From NCBI RefSeq assembly GCF_900157375.1, contig NZ_LT721901.1:2466315-2530314 (forward strand): 64,000 bases of DNA. The letters run 5' to 3'. Position numbers and translations under genes: made by a program. Numbering within the stretch: the first letter of the stretch is position 1; every line of letters starts with the position of its first letter. The DNA comes from Mycobacterium rhizamassiliense (GTDB lineage: Bacteria > Actinomycetota > Actinomycetes > Mycobacteriales > Mycobacteriaceae). The notes under the pieces are model-generated. The model saw only the letters and a program-made list of their open reading frames with translations. It did no database searches and was not told where the DNA came from. Below are positions 8,093-15,913 of the stretch, piece by piece.

Positions 8093-8982
8093 CAACCGGC
8101 CTCAAGATCGGCTTGTGCGTCCGTCGACCGCCCGGCCACGCATTCCTGCACGAAGCCAAGGACTTTCGCGTGGTAATCGGGGGCGGCGTGGCCGAGGCTG
8201 ATGTTGTGCCCGGCGCCCGGCTGCCGATGCACGACGAACCGCGACGCCCCGGAGAACAGGCCGGCGATCTCGGTCACGGCCGCATCATCGGTCTGCCAGA
8301 CCTTTTCGTGCTCGGCGATGCTGATGTGCACCGGGACGCCCACGGCGGGCGCGAGCGTCGGGAAGGTTTGTCGCGCCCAGTCGGACACCATCTGGTCCTC
8401 GTACGCCGGGGCCGACGGCGAAACCGTTGCGCCGCCCAGAACCTCGGGCGGATACAGTTCCTCGGGGCTCCACAACAGGTCGCGCATGCCCGACGGGCGG
8501 CGCTCGCGAGTGGCGTTTTTCAGTATCTCCTTGGCCGCGGGATGGTAGTGCCGGCCGGTGCCCGCGAGCTCGATGCCGAGCAGGTCGGCGCCCCGCGCGT
8601 CGGCGGCCATCCGTATCGTCAGCTCGCAACCACCCGAATGACCCCACACGAATATGCCTGCGCCACGCGGTCGTTCGCCGAGGATGCGGTCGATGGCACC
8701 GTAGGCGAGGTTGACCCGCTGCTCGCCGGAGACCATCGCCTCCGGATAGGGTGCCGAGCTGCCATAGCCGGGGCGGTCGAGGGCCACCACGGTGAATCCG
8801 GCCGCCGCGCCGGTCCGCGCGAGGGAGTACGACGGATGACCCGGGCAGTCGAAATACATTGCGGTGGTGCCGCCGCCGTGAATCGCCACGATGACGGCCG
8901 TGGGGTCTTCGGCTTCAGCGACCAACGCCGACATCGGTACCCCGTCGACGATCACCAGCCGGGGACACGGAGCTTCACTCAT
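8092..8982 (-). CDS. Alpha/beta hydrolase
   Basis: A 296-aa alpha/beta-hydrolase. The oxyanion loop is AIHGGGTTA, the nucleophile Ser is in GHSGGC, and the catalytic His is in GAGHNIS. The ATG at 8982 has a strong GAGGAG Shine-Dalgarno; in-frame ATGs further upstream (to 9015) are possible but lack one. It presumably hydrolyses an ester, lactone or C-C bond in the same catabolic operon. The substrate is unknown. Confidence 0.88.
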   Translation of the reverse strand: MSEAPCPRLVIVDGVPMSALVAEAEDPTAVIVAIHGGGTTAMYFDCPGHPSYSLARTGAAAGFTVVALDRPGYGSSAPYPEAMVSGEQRVNLAYGAIDRILGERPRGAGIFVWGHSGGCELTIRMAADARGADLLGIELAGTGRHYHPAAKEILKNATRERRPSGMRDLLWSPEELYPPEVLGGATVSPSAPAYEDQMVSDWARQTFPTLAPAVGVPVHISIAEHEKVWQTDDAAVTEIAGLFSGASRFVVHRQPGAGHNISLGHAAPDYHAKVLGFVQECVAGRSTDAQADLEAG

Positions 8983-9030
8983 GGCGCCGCTCCTCCTCAT
9001 CGCTCCGCTCTGCATCGTCGGCGGCGCGAC

Positions 9031-10686
9031 TCATGTGTCGGCCCGCAGCAGGAGCACGCCGCTGGGTGTGAGGCCTCCGCTGCTGACCACACCGACGCGG
9101 GCGCCTGCGACCTGGCGATCACCCGCCTCGCCGCGCAGCTGCGTGATCGCCTCGTGCAGCAGCCCCATGCCGTGCGTGCGGCCATGCGACAGCTGACCGC
9201 CGTGGGTGTTGAGCGGCAACTGGCCGTCGCGCGCGATGTTCTTGCCGCCGTCCAGGAATTCCTTGGCCTCGCCGATTCCGCAGAAGCCCAGCGCCTCGAT
9301 CCAGGACAGGCAGTTGAAGGAAAACCCGTCGTAGAGCTCGGCGACGTCGACGTCGGTGGGCCGCAGCGAGGTGCGCGTCCACACGTGCGCCGCCTGGCCC
9401 AGCACCTGCGGCTCGTGCGTCAAAGTGCTTTGGTCCCAGTCGAGTCGCTCGACGATCTGGGTTCCGACGGCCTCCACCAGGACGGGCGGCTTGGCCAGGT
9501 CGCGGGCGGCGTCGACGGCGGAGACGATGACGGCGATCGCGCCGTCGCAGGGCACGTCGCAGTCGTACAGGCCGAACGGCGTGGTGATGGGCCGGGCGTT
9601 CAGGTAGTCGTCCATCGTCATCGGGGTCCGGTAGATGGCCGTCGGGTTGAGTTCGGCGTTGGCGCGCTGGTTCAGCGCGATCCAGCCCAGCGTCTCTTTG
9701 GTGGTGCCGTATCGGTGGAAGTGGCGCTGCGCGTTCATCGCCAACGTGTGCGCCGCCGACGTGGCGCCGAATGGCATCTGCCAGCCCGACATCCGGCCCA
9801 TCGACGGGGTGATCTTGCCCTGCTTCATCAGCTCGCCGTGGGTGGCCTCCCACAGCGTCCGGAAGCACAACACGTGGCGCGCCAGCCCGCAGGCGACCGC
9901 GAGCATCGCCGCGATCACCGAGCCGCCCGGACCGAACGTCTCCATGGCGCCGTTGTGCCACGTCGGCCGGATGCCCAGCGCGGCCTCGAGAGCGGAGGTG
10001 CCGCCCTCGCCGAACCCGCCGACGTTGATCGCGCCGGGGTAGGTGGACAGGCCGTCGATATCGGCATACATCAGCCCCGCGTCGGCGATGGCCGCCTCGC
10101 AGGCCTGCACAGTCAGGGACAGCGGCAATTCCATCAGCCGCCGCCCGATTGGCGACATGCCGATCCCGGTCAGCGCCACCTTGTCTTCGAACTTCTCGGT
10201 GGTGAGCATCGGCCGGATGTAGTCGCCGAAGCGTTCCGGCGCCACCTCGTCTTCCGGCAGTGCGGCGGGCTCGGCGTTCGGCACCGGTCGGAACAGCGGA
10301 AACCAGACGTCCTCGACCTGCTCGAAGACGACCTCGACCTGTTGGCCGAGTTCGAGCGAGTCGGCATCGCTCTCGACGATGTTGGTGGTCAGCCGCACGC
10401 GCGGGTCCTCGGCGATCGCCACCTGGGCGATCACGTAGGGCGCCGCCAGCCCGGGCAGGCTGAACCGCTCGTTGATGGTGAACCCGGCCAGCGTCGCCCG
10501 CCCGGAGACCTCGCGTACCCCGACGTCGCGGGAGCGACAGTAGCGGCATACCGGCGCGGGCGGATGGATCAGGGCTGCGCAGGCCTTACATTCCTGCAGC
10601 CGCAGCTTTCCGTCGGCACCCGAGGTCCAAAAGAACTCGTTCTCTTGCGTGACCAGGGGCAGTGGGCGGCCCGGTGCTGCTGACAC
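9031..10686 (-). CDS. DUF35 (OB-fold/zinc ribbon)-thiolase-like fusion protein
   Basis: A 551-aa two-domain protein. Residues about 1-150 are a DUF35 protein: a rubredoxin-like zinc ribbon (CKACAALIHPPAPVCRYC) and an OB fold with RATLAGFTINERF. Residues about 165-551 are a SCP-x/Ltp2-like thiolase domain with AELYDGFSFN and a C-terminal THGGQLSHGRTHG. In mycobacterial steroid side-chain loss these are separate proteins (DUF35 half of ChsH2, and the aldolase Ltp2); the fold keeps the Ltp2-type Tyr region rather than a clear thiolase nucleophilic Cys. A retro-aldol cleavage of a beta-hydroxyacyl-CoA is the best guess. GTG start with GGAGG four bases away. A candidate operator lies at 10736-10750. 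Confidence 0.88.
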   Translation of the reverse strand: MSAAPGRPLPLVTQENEFFWTSGADGKLRLQECKACAALIHPPAPVCRYCRSRDVGVREVSGRATLAGFTINERFSLPGLAAPYVIAQVAIAEDPRVRLTTNIVESDADSLELGQQVEVVFEQVEDVWFPLFRPVPNAEPAALPEDEVAPERFGDYIRPMLTTEKFEDKVALTGIGMSPIGRRLMELPLSLTVQACEAAIADAGLMYADIDGLSTYPGAINVGGFGEGGTSALEAALGIRPTWHNGAMETFGPGGSVIAAMLAVACGLARHVLCFRTLWEATHGELMKQGKITPSMGRMSGWQMPFGATSAAHTLAMNAQRHFHRYGTTKETLGWIALNQRANAELNPTAIYRTPMTMDDYLNARPITTPFGLYDCDVPCDGAIAVIVSAVDAARDLAKPPVLVEAVGTQIVERLDWDQSTLTHEPQVLGQAAHVWTRTSLRPTDVDVAELYDGFSFNCLSWIEALGFCGIGEAKEFLDGGKNIARDGQLPLNTHGGQLSHGRTHGMGLLHEAITQLRGEAGDRQVAGARVGVVSSGGLTPSGVLLLRADT

Positions 10687-10735
10687 GTCACCTCCGGGAG
10701 TCGCGCGGGAACTGGTAGGCCCGTTATACGAATCG

Positions 10736-10750
10736 GAGAATTACGTTATC
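10736..10750. promoter_or_regulatory. GAGAAT-N3-ATTCTC-type operator (site B)
   Basis: GAGAAT-TAC-GTTATC: a perfect left arm, right arm four of six matches to ATTCTC. It lies 50 bases before the start of the DUF35-thiolase fusion on the minus strand. Part of the shared motif described at 30798-30812. Confidence 0.35.
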
Positions 10751-10952
10751 ACCCGCTAGCAGGCACGATCTAGGGCACTGGCGCGACCTCGTCGAAGCTC
10801 ATACTCCGAAATTATCGGGACCCGCCGAAAGGACGCGAGCCAGTGACCACAGAAACCCAAGTGGCACAGGCTATTTGAACAGTGTGCGCAGGTGGAGATT
10901 GCCGCCCGGAGGCGGGCAGAACGGCACATCAGGCGCGATCTGGAGTGCACTG

Positions 10953-11276
10953 TCAGTACGGCACCCAGGTGCCGGTGATATAGGTACCCCACTGGTGAAA
11001 GCCCGCATTCCACATCGGTTCGTTCGGTGACCACGATGGCCGCGGCGGAGGGGGTGGGGGCACATCCTGCGCCGCGAACGGCGGAGCGTAGGCCGGCGGC
11101 GGGACGTACCACGCCGGCATTGGCGGCGGCGGAGTGCACGCGTTGGTCACATCGTTATGCGACATGTTGCGGTCGCAACCCGCCCAGCTGATCCCCGGCG
11201 TCGCGACAACGGTCGCCGCGAGCGCCGCAAACGCGGCCGCGACAACGCCGGCCAGACCTCGACCAAATCGACTCAT
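10953..11276 (-). CDS. Secreted proline-rich small protein
   Basis: A 107-aa exported protein: a clear Sec signal peptide (MSRFGRG, then an Ala/Val-rich core ending near ISWA at residue 32) and a mature part rich in Pro and aromatic residues (PPPPMPAWYVPPPAYAPP). Two Cys follow the signal peptide, one of them directly after the predicted cleavage site. It sits alone between two catabolic operons. No family or function recognised; Pro-rich secreted proteins of this size are common in mycobacteria. Confidence 0.8.
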   Translation of the reverse strand: MSRFGRGLAGVVAAAFAALAATVVATPGISWAGCDRNMSHNDVTNACTPPPPMPAWYVPPPAYAPPFAAQDVPPPPPPRPSWSPNEPMWNAGFHQWGTYITGTWVPY

Positions 11277-11352
11277 GGTAGGCCTTCCTTATTGGGAGCA
11301 TCCCGAGCTCGAATGGCTTCAGTTTATGCCTTTGCCGCCGCCGAAACACAGG

Positions 11353-11649
11353 TCAGCGCGTAAAGCCCCACTCCGCTTCGTTCTCTTCGGTTTTGAGCCG
11401 TTCCGCCGGATCGTCTTCGTCGGTGAGCGGAGGCTGCGGCGCGGGGAACCTGTGCTGGCCGATCTCGGTGATCGCGTGCACCGGGCAGTCCAGCAGCGCC
11501 CGCATCACCGCGTCGCGGTCGGCCTCGGCCACGGTGCCGTCCCCTATGAGGGACGCGTAGCCCCAGTCGTCCAGCGAGAAGTACCCGGGCGCGTGCTTGG
11601 CGCAGACCCCGAAGCCGTCGCAGACGGTGCGGTCCAAGCGGATCCTCAT
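11353..11649 (-). CDS. Ferredoxin with C-terminal extension
   Basis: A 98-aa ferredoxin. The first 65 residues are the mycobacterial [3Fe-4S] fold with C10-DGFGV-C16 and a closing CPVHA (Phe at the variable position of CXX?XXC(X)nCP). The last 30 residues are an acidic tail (DEDDPAERLKTEENEAEW) absent from the other three ferredoxins. The ATG at 11649 overlaps the stop of the NuoF-like flavoprotein (ATGA), so the pair is very likely a reductase with its acceptor. Confidence 0.9.
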   Translation of the reverse strand: MRIRLDRTVCDGFGVCAKHAPGYFSLDDWGYASLIGDGTVAEADRDAVMRALLDCPVHAITEIGQHRFPAPQPPLTDEDDPAERLKTEENEAEWGFTR

Positions 11650-12941
11650 GCGTGCGCCTCCGCCTCGTAGGGGCGGTCGGCCCGGAAGGCGGCGGGGGAG
11701 CAGCCCTGGCACGTGCCGCCCAGATGCGCGGCGACGTCGTCCGGGAATTGGTCGAGCAGGGTGGCGGCGACGTTGGTGGCGGCGTCCAGCGTCGCGCAGG
11801 CACCGCGGCCCCGCAGCAGCACCGACCAGCGGCGCAATCGCTCGACGTCCTCGGTCGTCGCGGCGCCGTCGCGCAGCGCCCCCGCGGCGGCGGCCATCGC
11901 CGCGGTCCCGTTGAAGCACGAACCGCATTGCCCGGCATTTTCGCGGTCGAAGTAGGCCAGCACCGAAGCCGCGACCGCGACCGGGCAGTCGTCGGTGATC
12001 ACCGAGATCGCTCCGCAGCCCAGGCCGCTGCCCATGCGTCGCATGGTCTCGTGATCCAGGTTGGTCTCCAGTACGCGGCGGTCGAGCAAGCCGGCGAAGT
12101 AACCGCCCATCAGCACCCCGCGCACCTGGTCGGGTGAAACCCCATGCAGGGCAAGCAGTTCGGTGAACGGCAGGCCGTGGGGGAGTTCATAGAGCACCGG
12201 CGCGCGGCCGGCCCCGGTGATGGTGGCCAGGAACGTGCCCGGGGACAGCGATGTGCCCTCGGCGCGAAACGCCGCCGCGCCGTGGCGCTGCAGGTAAGGC
12301 AGGTTGGCCAGCGTCTCCACGTTGCTGACCAGGGTGGGCCGGTCGTCGACGCCGGCCTCGAAGGGCCGTGGCGGCTTGTCCGTCGGCTTGGCCAGACCCT
12401 CGTTGATCATGCGGACCGCGGCGGTCTCCTCGCCGGCGACATAGCCGGGCTGCACGGTCAGCAGCTCGACCCGGATGGGTTGGGAATCGATTTCACCGAG
12501 GGCGATTTCGACGCTGTGCGCGGATTCGGGGTCGGACACGTAGACGTAGGCACGGTCGGCGCCGACGATCGTGGCGGCCAACCGGAGCCCGTCCAAAATC
12601 AGGTGCGGGCGGTTGCGCAGCAACCAACGGTCCTTGACCGAAGCCGGTTCTCCCTCTTCACCATTCGCGACGACGACCGTGCCGCCGGTCTCGGCGATCA
12701 GCCGTCCGTTGTCGCGCACCGTGCGCAACTTGACCGCGAGCGGGAAGGCCGCGCCACCCCGGCCGACGAGTCCGCTGGCTTCCACCTCGCTCAGCAGCGC
12801 ATCGGGATCGGTGAGCGGGGCATAGCCGCCGGCTTGCCGATAAGCGGCCAGGTCTTCCCGGCCGGCCCGCTCGGTCAGCAGCCGCGGCGTGCACCCGGGC
12901 GGGGTGGCGGTGGTGATGGTGGTGGACTGGGTGGTGTTCAA
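11646..12941 (-). CDS. NuoF-like NADH:ferredoxin oxidoreductase (FMN/Fe-S)
   Basis: A 431-aa homologue of the NuoF subunit of complex I. It shows the FMN loop GLVGRGGAAFP, the NADH site NGEEGEPASVKDR, an SLBB-like segment and a C-terminal Fe-S region. In NuoF the cluster has four Cys (SCGxCxPC plus one distal); here the first is Ala (NAGQCGSC), leaving two plus a distal Cys (GACATL), so the cluster may be altered. A TTG at 12941 is the best start; upstream in-frame codons fall in the divergent gene. With the overlapping ferredoxin it probably feeds electrons from NADH to the local P450s rather than to a respiratory chain. Confidence 0.85.
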   Translation of the reverse strand: MNTTQSTTITTATPPGCTPRLLTERAGREDLAAYRQAGGYAPLTDPDALLSEVEASGLVGRGGAAFPLAVKLRTVRDNGRLIAETGGTVVVANGEEGEPASVKDRWLLRNRPHLILDGLRLAATIVGADRAYVYVSDPESAHSVEIALGEIDSQPIRVELLTVQPGYVAGEETAAVRMINEGLAKPTDKPPRPFEAGVDDRPTLVSNVETLANLPYLQRHGAAAFRAEGTSLSPGTFLATITGAGRAPVLYELPHGLPFTELLALHGVSPDQVRGVLMGGYFAGLLDRRVLETNLDHETMRRMGSGLGCGAISVITDDCPVAVAASVLAYFDRENAGQCGSCFNGTAAMAAAAGALRDGAATTEDVERLRRWSVLLRGRGACATLDAATNVAATLLDQFPDDVAAHLGGTCQGCSPAAFRADRPYEAEAHA

Positions 12942-12964
12942 AGCTGGCCTGCCGTCGTCTTGGT

Positions 12965-12970
12965 TAGGCT
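12965..12970 (+). promoter_or_regulatory. -10 box of a probable leaderless transcript
   Basis: TAGGCT (TANNNT) ends seven bases before the ATG at 12978, so transcription would begin at or near the start codon. No Shine-Dalgarno is visible in front of that ATG. Confidence 0.45.
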
Positions 12971-12977
12971 TGCGCAC

Positions 12978-13451
12978 ATGCGAACTGCGGTGGTGCGCGT
13001 CCACGTCGACCCGGACGGCGTGCTGACGCCCGCGCAGCTACGCGACGGCATGGCGGCCCTCCTCGAACTCGCGGCCGCGAGCGGCGCCGGCGTGGTCGAG
13101 AACGACCTGGCGTCCATGCCCGTCAGCCGCCGCGAGGTCGAATTGCTCATCGCCGCCGAAGATCGCGACACGGCGAAAGACACCGCAATCGGGTTGTGCG
13201 CCAAGGCGTTCGGCTCGAGCCCCGCACCGGGTGTGATCACCTTTGTCAGCCGGGGAACCGACGACGATGCGCAGGGGGTGTTGTCCGCGTTCGGGCTCAC
13301 CGGGCAGATCGAGCGCACACCCGGCGACGACGGATTCGACATCGTCTACGTGACGCTGCGGGAGTCCGACCTCGAACGCATCCCGGAAAGCCGAGTCCAC
13401 ACGGCGCTGGAGGCGTCGCTCAACTGTGAGGTCCACATTCGCACCGTGTAG
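12978..13451 (+). CDS. Conserved hypothetical protein, divergent to NuoF-like gene
   Basis: A 157-aa soluble protein starting MRTAVVRVHVDPDGVLTPAQL. A longer open frame runs back to 12144 but is antisense to the flavoprotein gene and is discarded; the ATG at 12978 fits a leaderless -10 box. No signal peptide or membrane segment. Regularly spaced acidic and hydrophobic residues suggest an alpha/beta fold with a beta strand at each end. Function unknown; the 36-base divergent gap with the NuoF-like gene suggests shared control. Confidence 0.7.
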   Translation: MRTAVVRVHVDPDGVLTPAQLRDGMAALLELAAASGAGVVENDLASMPVSRREVELLIAAEDRDTAKDTAIGLCAKAFGSSPAPGVITFVSRGTDDDAQGVLSAFGLTGQIERTPGDDGFDIVYVTLRESDLERIPESRVHTALEASLNCEVHIRTV

Positions 13452-13456
13452 ACCCA

Positions 13457-14323
13457 TTACGAGCCTAGGAATTCGAGGATGGCGGGCGCGGCCTGCACCC
13501 AGGTGTCGAACATGTTGAAGTGCTTGACCCGGCCGGCGGCGCGGTCCTCGGAGGCCCGCTCCCAGGCGTCCTCCGGCCACGGCGGGTCGATGAGCTTCGA
13601 GCCTTTGATCAAGCAGCTGACTTCCAGCGACGTCCGCTTGGGGTGGTCCATGTCGTTTTCGCCGCCGCGAATGATCAACGTGGGGACCTTGATCCGGTCG
13701 AACATTTCGTCTTCTACACCGGGAATCGTCTGTCCGGGCTTGGACACGAAGGCGTTGAGCCAGCGCAGCATGAGCTTGAGGAAGTCGTCCTTGTCGAAGT
13801 CCAGGAAGCGCTGTTTGTTGGCCGGGTTCTCCGCGATGCGCTCCTTCCACTCGGTCACGTTGATCACGCCGTCCATGCCGGTGCCGCGCACCGCGAGGAT
13901 GCTGGGGATGATGTAGAAAGAGCCGAGCACGAACGAGCCGTAGATGCCGCCGACGATGTTCCACACCACCAGCTTGGTGACCATCTCGGGGTAGAGCATC
14001 GTGGTCAACATGGAATCCCTTGCGCCGCCGGATCCCCCGGCGAGGATGCAGCGCTCGAAGCCCAGCCCCGTCACCAGCTTGTGCAGCGTCTCGGCGCGCA
14101 TGTGCGACTCGCTCTGGCCGTAGAACTGGACGTCGGAGGCGCCGCAGTTGGGCCGGTCCCACAGCAGCACCCGATAGCCGCCCTCGGCCAGCGCCTCGGC
14201 CAGCGGGCGCAGGCCCTCGATCTCCTTGCTGAACCGGCCGCCCGGCGTCAGTGCAATGAGATCGCCTGAGTCACCGAGGATTTCGTAGACAACATTTCCC
14301 CCGTTGATCTCGATAGAAGGCAC
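13457..14323 (-). CDS. Alpha/beta hydrolase
   Basis: A 288-aa alpha/beta hydrolase. It has the first-strand loop ALTPGGRFS, a GGSGGA nucleophile elbow (Ser near residue 97), and LLWDRPNCGAS after the first helix. The layout resembles meta-cleavage-product or epoxide-type hydrolases. It is followed upstream by a Rieske ferredoxin and two amidohydrolases on the same strand, so ring or C-C bond cleavage is plausible but not shown. Confidence 0.85.
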   Translation of the reverse strand: MPSIEINGGNVVYEILGDSGDLIALTPGGRFSKEIEGLRPLAEALAEGGYRVLLWDRPNCGASDVQFYGQSESHMRAETLHKLVTGLGFERCILAGGSGGARDSMLTTMLYPEMVTKLVVWNIVGGIYGSFVLGSFYIIPSILAVRGTGMDGVINVTEWKERIAENPANKQRFLDFDKDDFLKLMLRWLNAFVSKPGQTIPGVEDEMFDRIKVPTLIIRGGENDMDHPKRTSLEVSCLIKGSKLIDPPWPEDAWERASEDRAAGRVKHFNMFDTWVQAAPAILEFLGS

Positions 14324-14338
14324 CTGATTCTCCTGTAG

Positions 14339-14737
14339 TTAGGCCTGTACCAGAACGTCGTTGCCGACGACACGCACCGGATAGGTGCGAATGCTCCATT
14401 CGGGCTTGACCGCGGTGGTACCGGTGGCCAGCTCGAAACCCCATTGGTGCCAAGGGCAATAGATGAATTCCAGGTCGCGGACCATCACCGCGTCGCCGGG
14501 AACGCTCTCGTCCACGATGGTGCGCCCGCGCGGGCGTCCCGAGCACAGCGGGCCACCCTCGTGCGGGCAGTAGTTCGCGATCGCGTAGAAGGTGCCGTTG
14601 ACGTTGTAGACACCCACCCCGTGACGTCCGATGGGCACCAATTTGTGTGTGCCCGGCGGGATTTCGTCTACGGTGGCGACAACGTGCTCGCGGCCCTGGG
14701 CGAGACGTGGCTCGGGCCGTTTGGTTTCTTCGGTCAA
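14339..14737 (-). CDS. Rieske [2Fe-2S] protein
   Basis: A 132-aa single-domain Rieske protein. The two cluster-binding loops are CPHEGG and CPWHQWGF (C-x-H ... C-x2-H), with a long intervening loop between them (GRPRGRTIVDESVPGDAVMV). It could be a ferredoxin for an oxygenase or a Rieske-type regulatory electron carrier. A TTG at 14737 is used; it starts one base after the stop of the amidohydrolase, so the genes are coupled. Confidence 0.88.
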   Translation of the reverse strand: MTEETKRPEPRLAQGREHVVATVDEIPPGTHKLVPIGRHGVGVYNVNGTFYAIANYCPHEGGPLCSGRPRGRTIVDESVPGDAVMVRDLEFIYCPWHQWGFELATGTTAVKPEWSIRTYPVRVVGNDVLVQA

Positions 14738-14738
14738 C

Positions 14739-15884
14739 TCAGAGCACCCGGGTCTGACCCTCGAGGACCGGCACGGTCTCGGGCAGGTGATAGGTCGCGA
14801 TGCCGTTCTTGTACATGACCGCGTCGCGGGCGTGCTTGGGCAGGTGCTTGACCAGCCAGCGCGGGTCGTCGAACGTCCAGTGCGGGTAGTCCGAGGAGAA
14901 GAGCAGAATCTTCTCGCACTCCATCCACTCCAGGGCGCGGGTCAGCTCGGTCTTGTCCTCGGGGTAGTCCAGCGGCTGGGTGGTGAACTTGATGTGGTCC
15001 TTGACGTACTCCGACGGCTTGCGCTTGATGTCCATCCACGACTTGCGCGCCTCGTAGATCGCGTCCATGCGCCACATCAGCGGCAGGATCCAGCTGAATG
15101 CGTGCTCGACGAAGACGATCCGCAGCGTCGGGAAGCGGTCGAAGACGCCGTCGAAGATCAGGCTCATCACCTGGTTGGCGGCCAGCAGCGAGTAGGTCAC
15201 CATGAAGTCGTGGTTGTAGCTGGGGAATCCGACCGGCGGGATCGGTAGCTCGTCGAACTGGCTGCGCGACAGGTGGCAGCTCACGGTGATGTCGTGCTTG
15301 GTGGCCGCCGCCCAGATCGGGTCGTATTTCGGGTGGCCCCAGGACGGCCGCGGCTCGGCCTTGATCAGGACCTGCGCCATGAACGGGTGCCCCGCCCATT
15401 TCTCGATCTCGCGCGCCGACTCTTCCGGCTCCTCGATGGCGGCACAGATCGAACCGCGCCACCGCTCGTGCCAGTTGTTGTGGCTGTCCAGCCAGTGGTT
15501 GGCCTGCCAGTCGTTCAGCGCGGCCGACATCGCGTGTTGCGCCTCGGGCAGGCGCGCCGGGTAGGCGGCCGGTTCCAGGATCGCGATGTCGGAGCCGGCC
15601 TCCATGATCAGCTGGCGAAACGCCAAGTCCGGGTCGCTGCAAGGGAATTCGCCGTTGGCGGGGAAGGCGTCCACGCGCATGGCATAGGAGTGCGCGTAGT
15701 CGGGGGCGTCATAGTAGATCTGCTCGCCCACCGTGCGGGTGAGGAAGTACTTGCTGCGCCACGGCTCGGGGATGTACGGGAGGAGTTCCCCGCGCTTGGG
15801 CGCCGGGTGGACATCCGAGTCGACGCATCGGACGGCTATGCGCTCGGCAGCGGGGACCCGCTCCTGCGAATGGGTCAACGTCAT
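14739..15884 (-). CDS. Amidohydrolase (amidohydrolase_2/ACMSD-like family)
   Basis: A 381-aa TIM-barrel hydrolase or decarboxylase. Metal-site features: D-V-H in VDSDVHP near the N terminus, His in SCHLSRSQ, and Asp in the C-terminal FSSDYPHW motif. The ATG at 15884 has GAGGAG upstream; in-frame codons up to 15977 lie in the next gene. Family members hydrolyse or decarboxylate cyclic and aromatic acids. It is a close paralogue of the next gene. Confidence 0.88.
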   Translation of the reverse strand: MTLTHSQERVPAAERIAVRCVDSDVHPAPKRGELLPYIPEPWRSKYFLTRTVGEQIYYDAPDYAHSYAMRVDAFPANGEFPCSDPDLAFRQLIMEAGSDIAILEPAAYPARLPEAQHAMSAALNDWQANHWLDSHNNWHERWRGSICAAIEEPEESAREIEKWAGHPFMAQVLIKAEPRPSWGHPKYDPIWAAATKHDITVSCHLSRSQFDELPIPPVGFPSYNHDFMVTYSLLAANQVMSLIFDGVFDRFPTLRIVFVEHAFSWILPLMWRMDAIYEARKSWMDIKRKPSEYVKDHIKFTTQPLDYPEDKTELTRALEWMECEKILLFSSDYPHWTFDDPRWLVKHLPKHARDAVMYKNGIATYHLPETVPVLEGQTRVL

Positions 15885-15913
15885 CTGAAACTCCTCAGTC
15901 TCACGTCGTACTT

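Noticed and set aside
8113-10683. An 856-codon open frame on the plus strand opposite the hydrolase and DUF35-thiolase genes
   Set aside because: Antisense to two well-supported genes with clear motifs; Arg/Gly/His-rich product without any domain. Long antisense frames are expected in DNA this GC-rich.
12144-12977. N-terminal part of a 435-codon plus-strand frame running into the gene at 12978
   Set aside because: Antisense to the NuoF-like gene, and its composition is that of a shadow frame; the real start at 12978 has a -10 box seven bases upstream.
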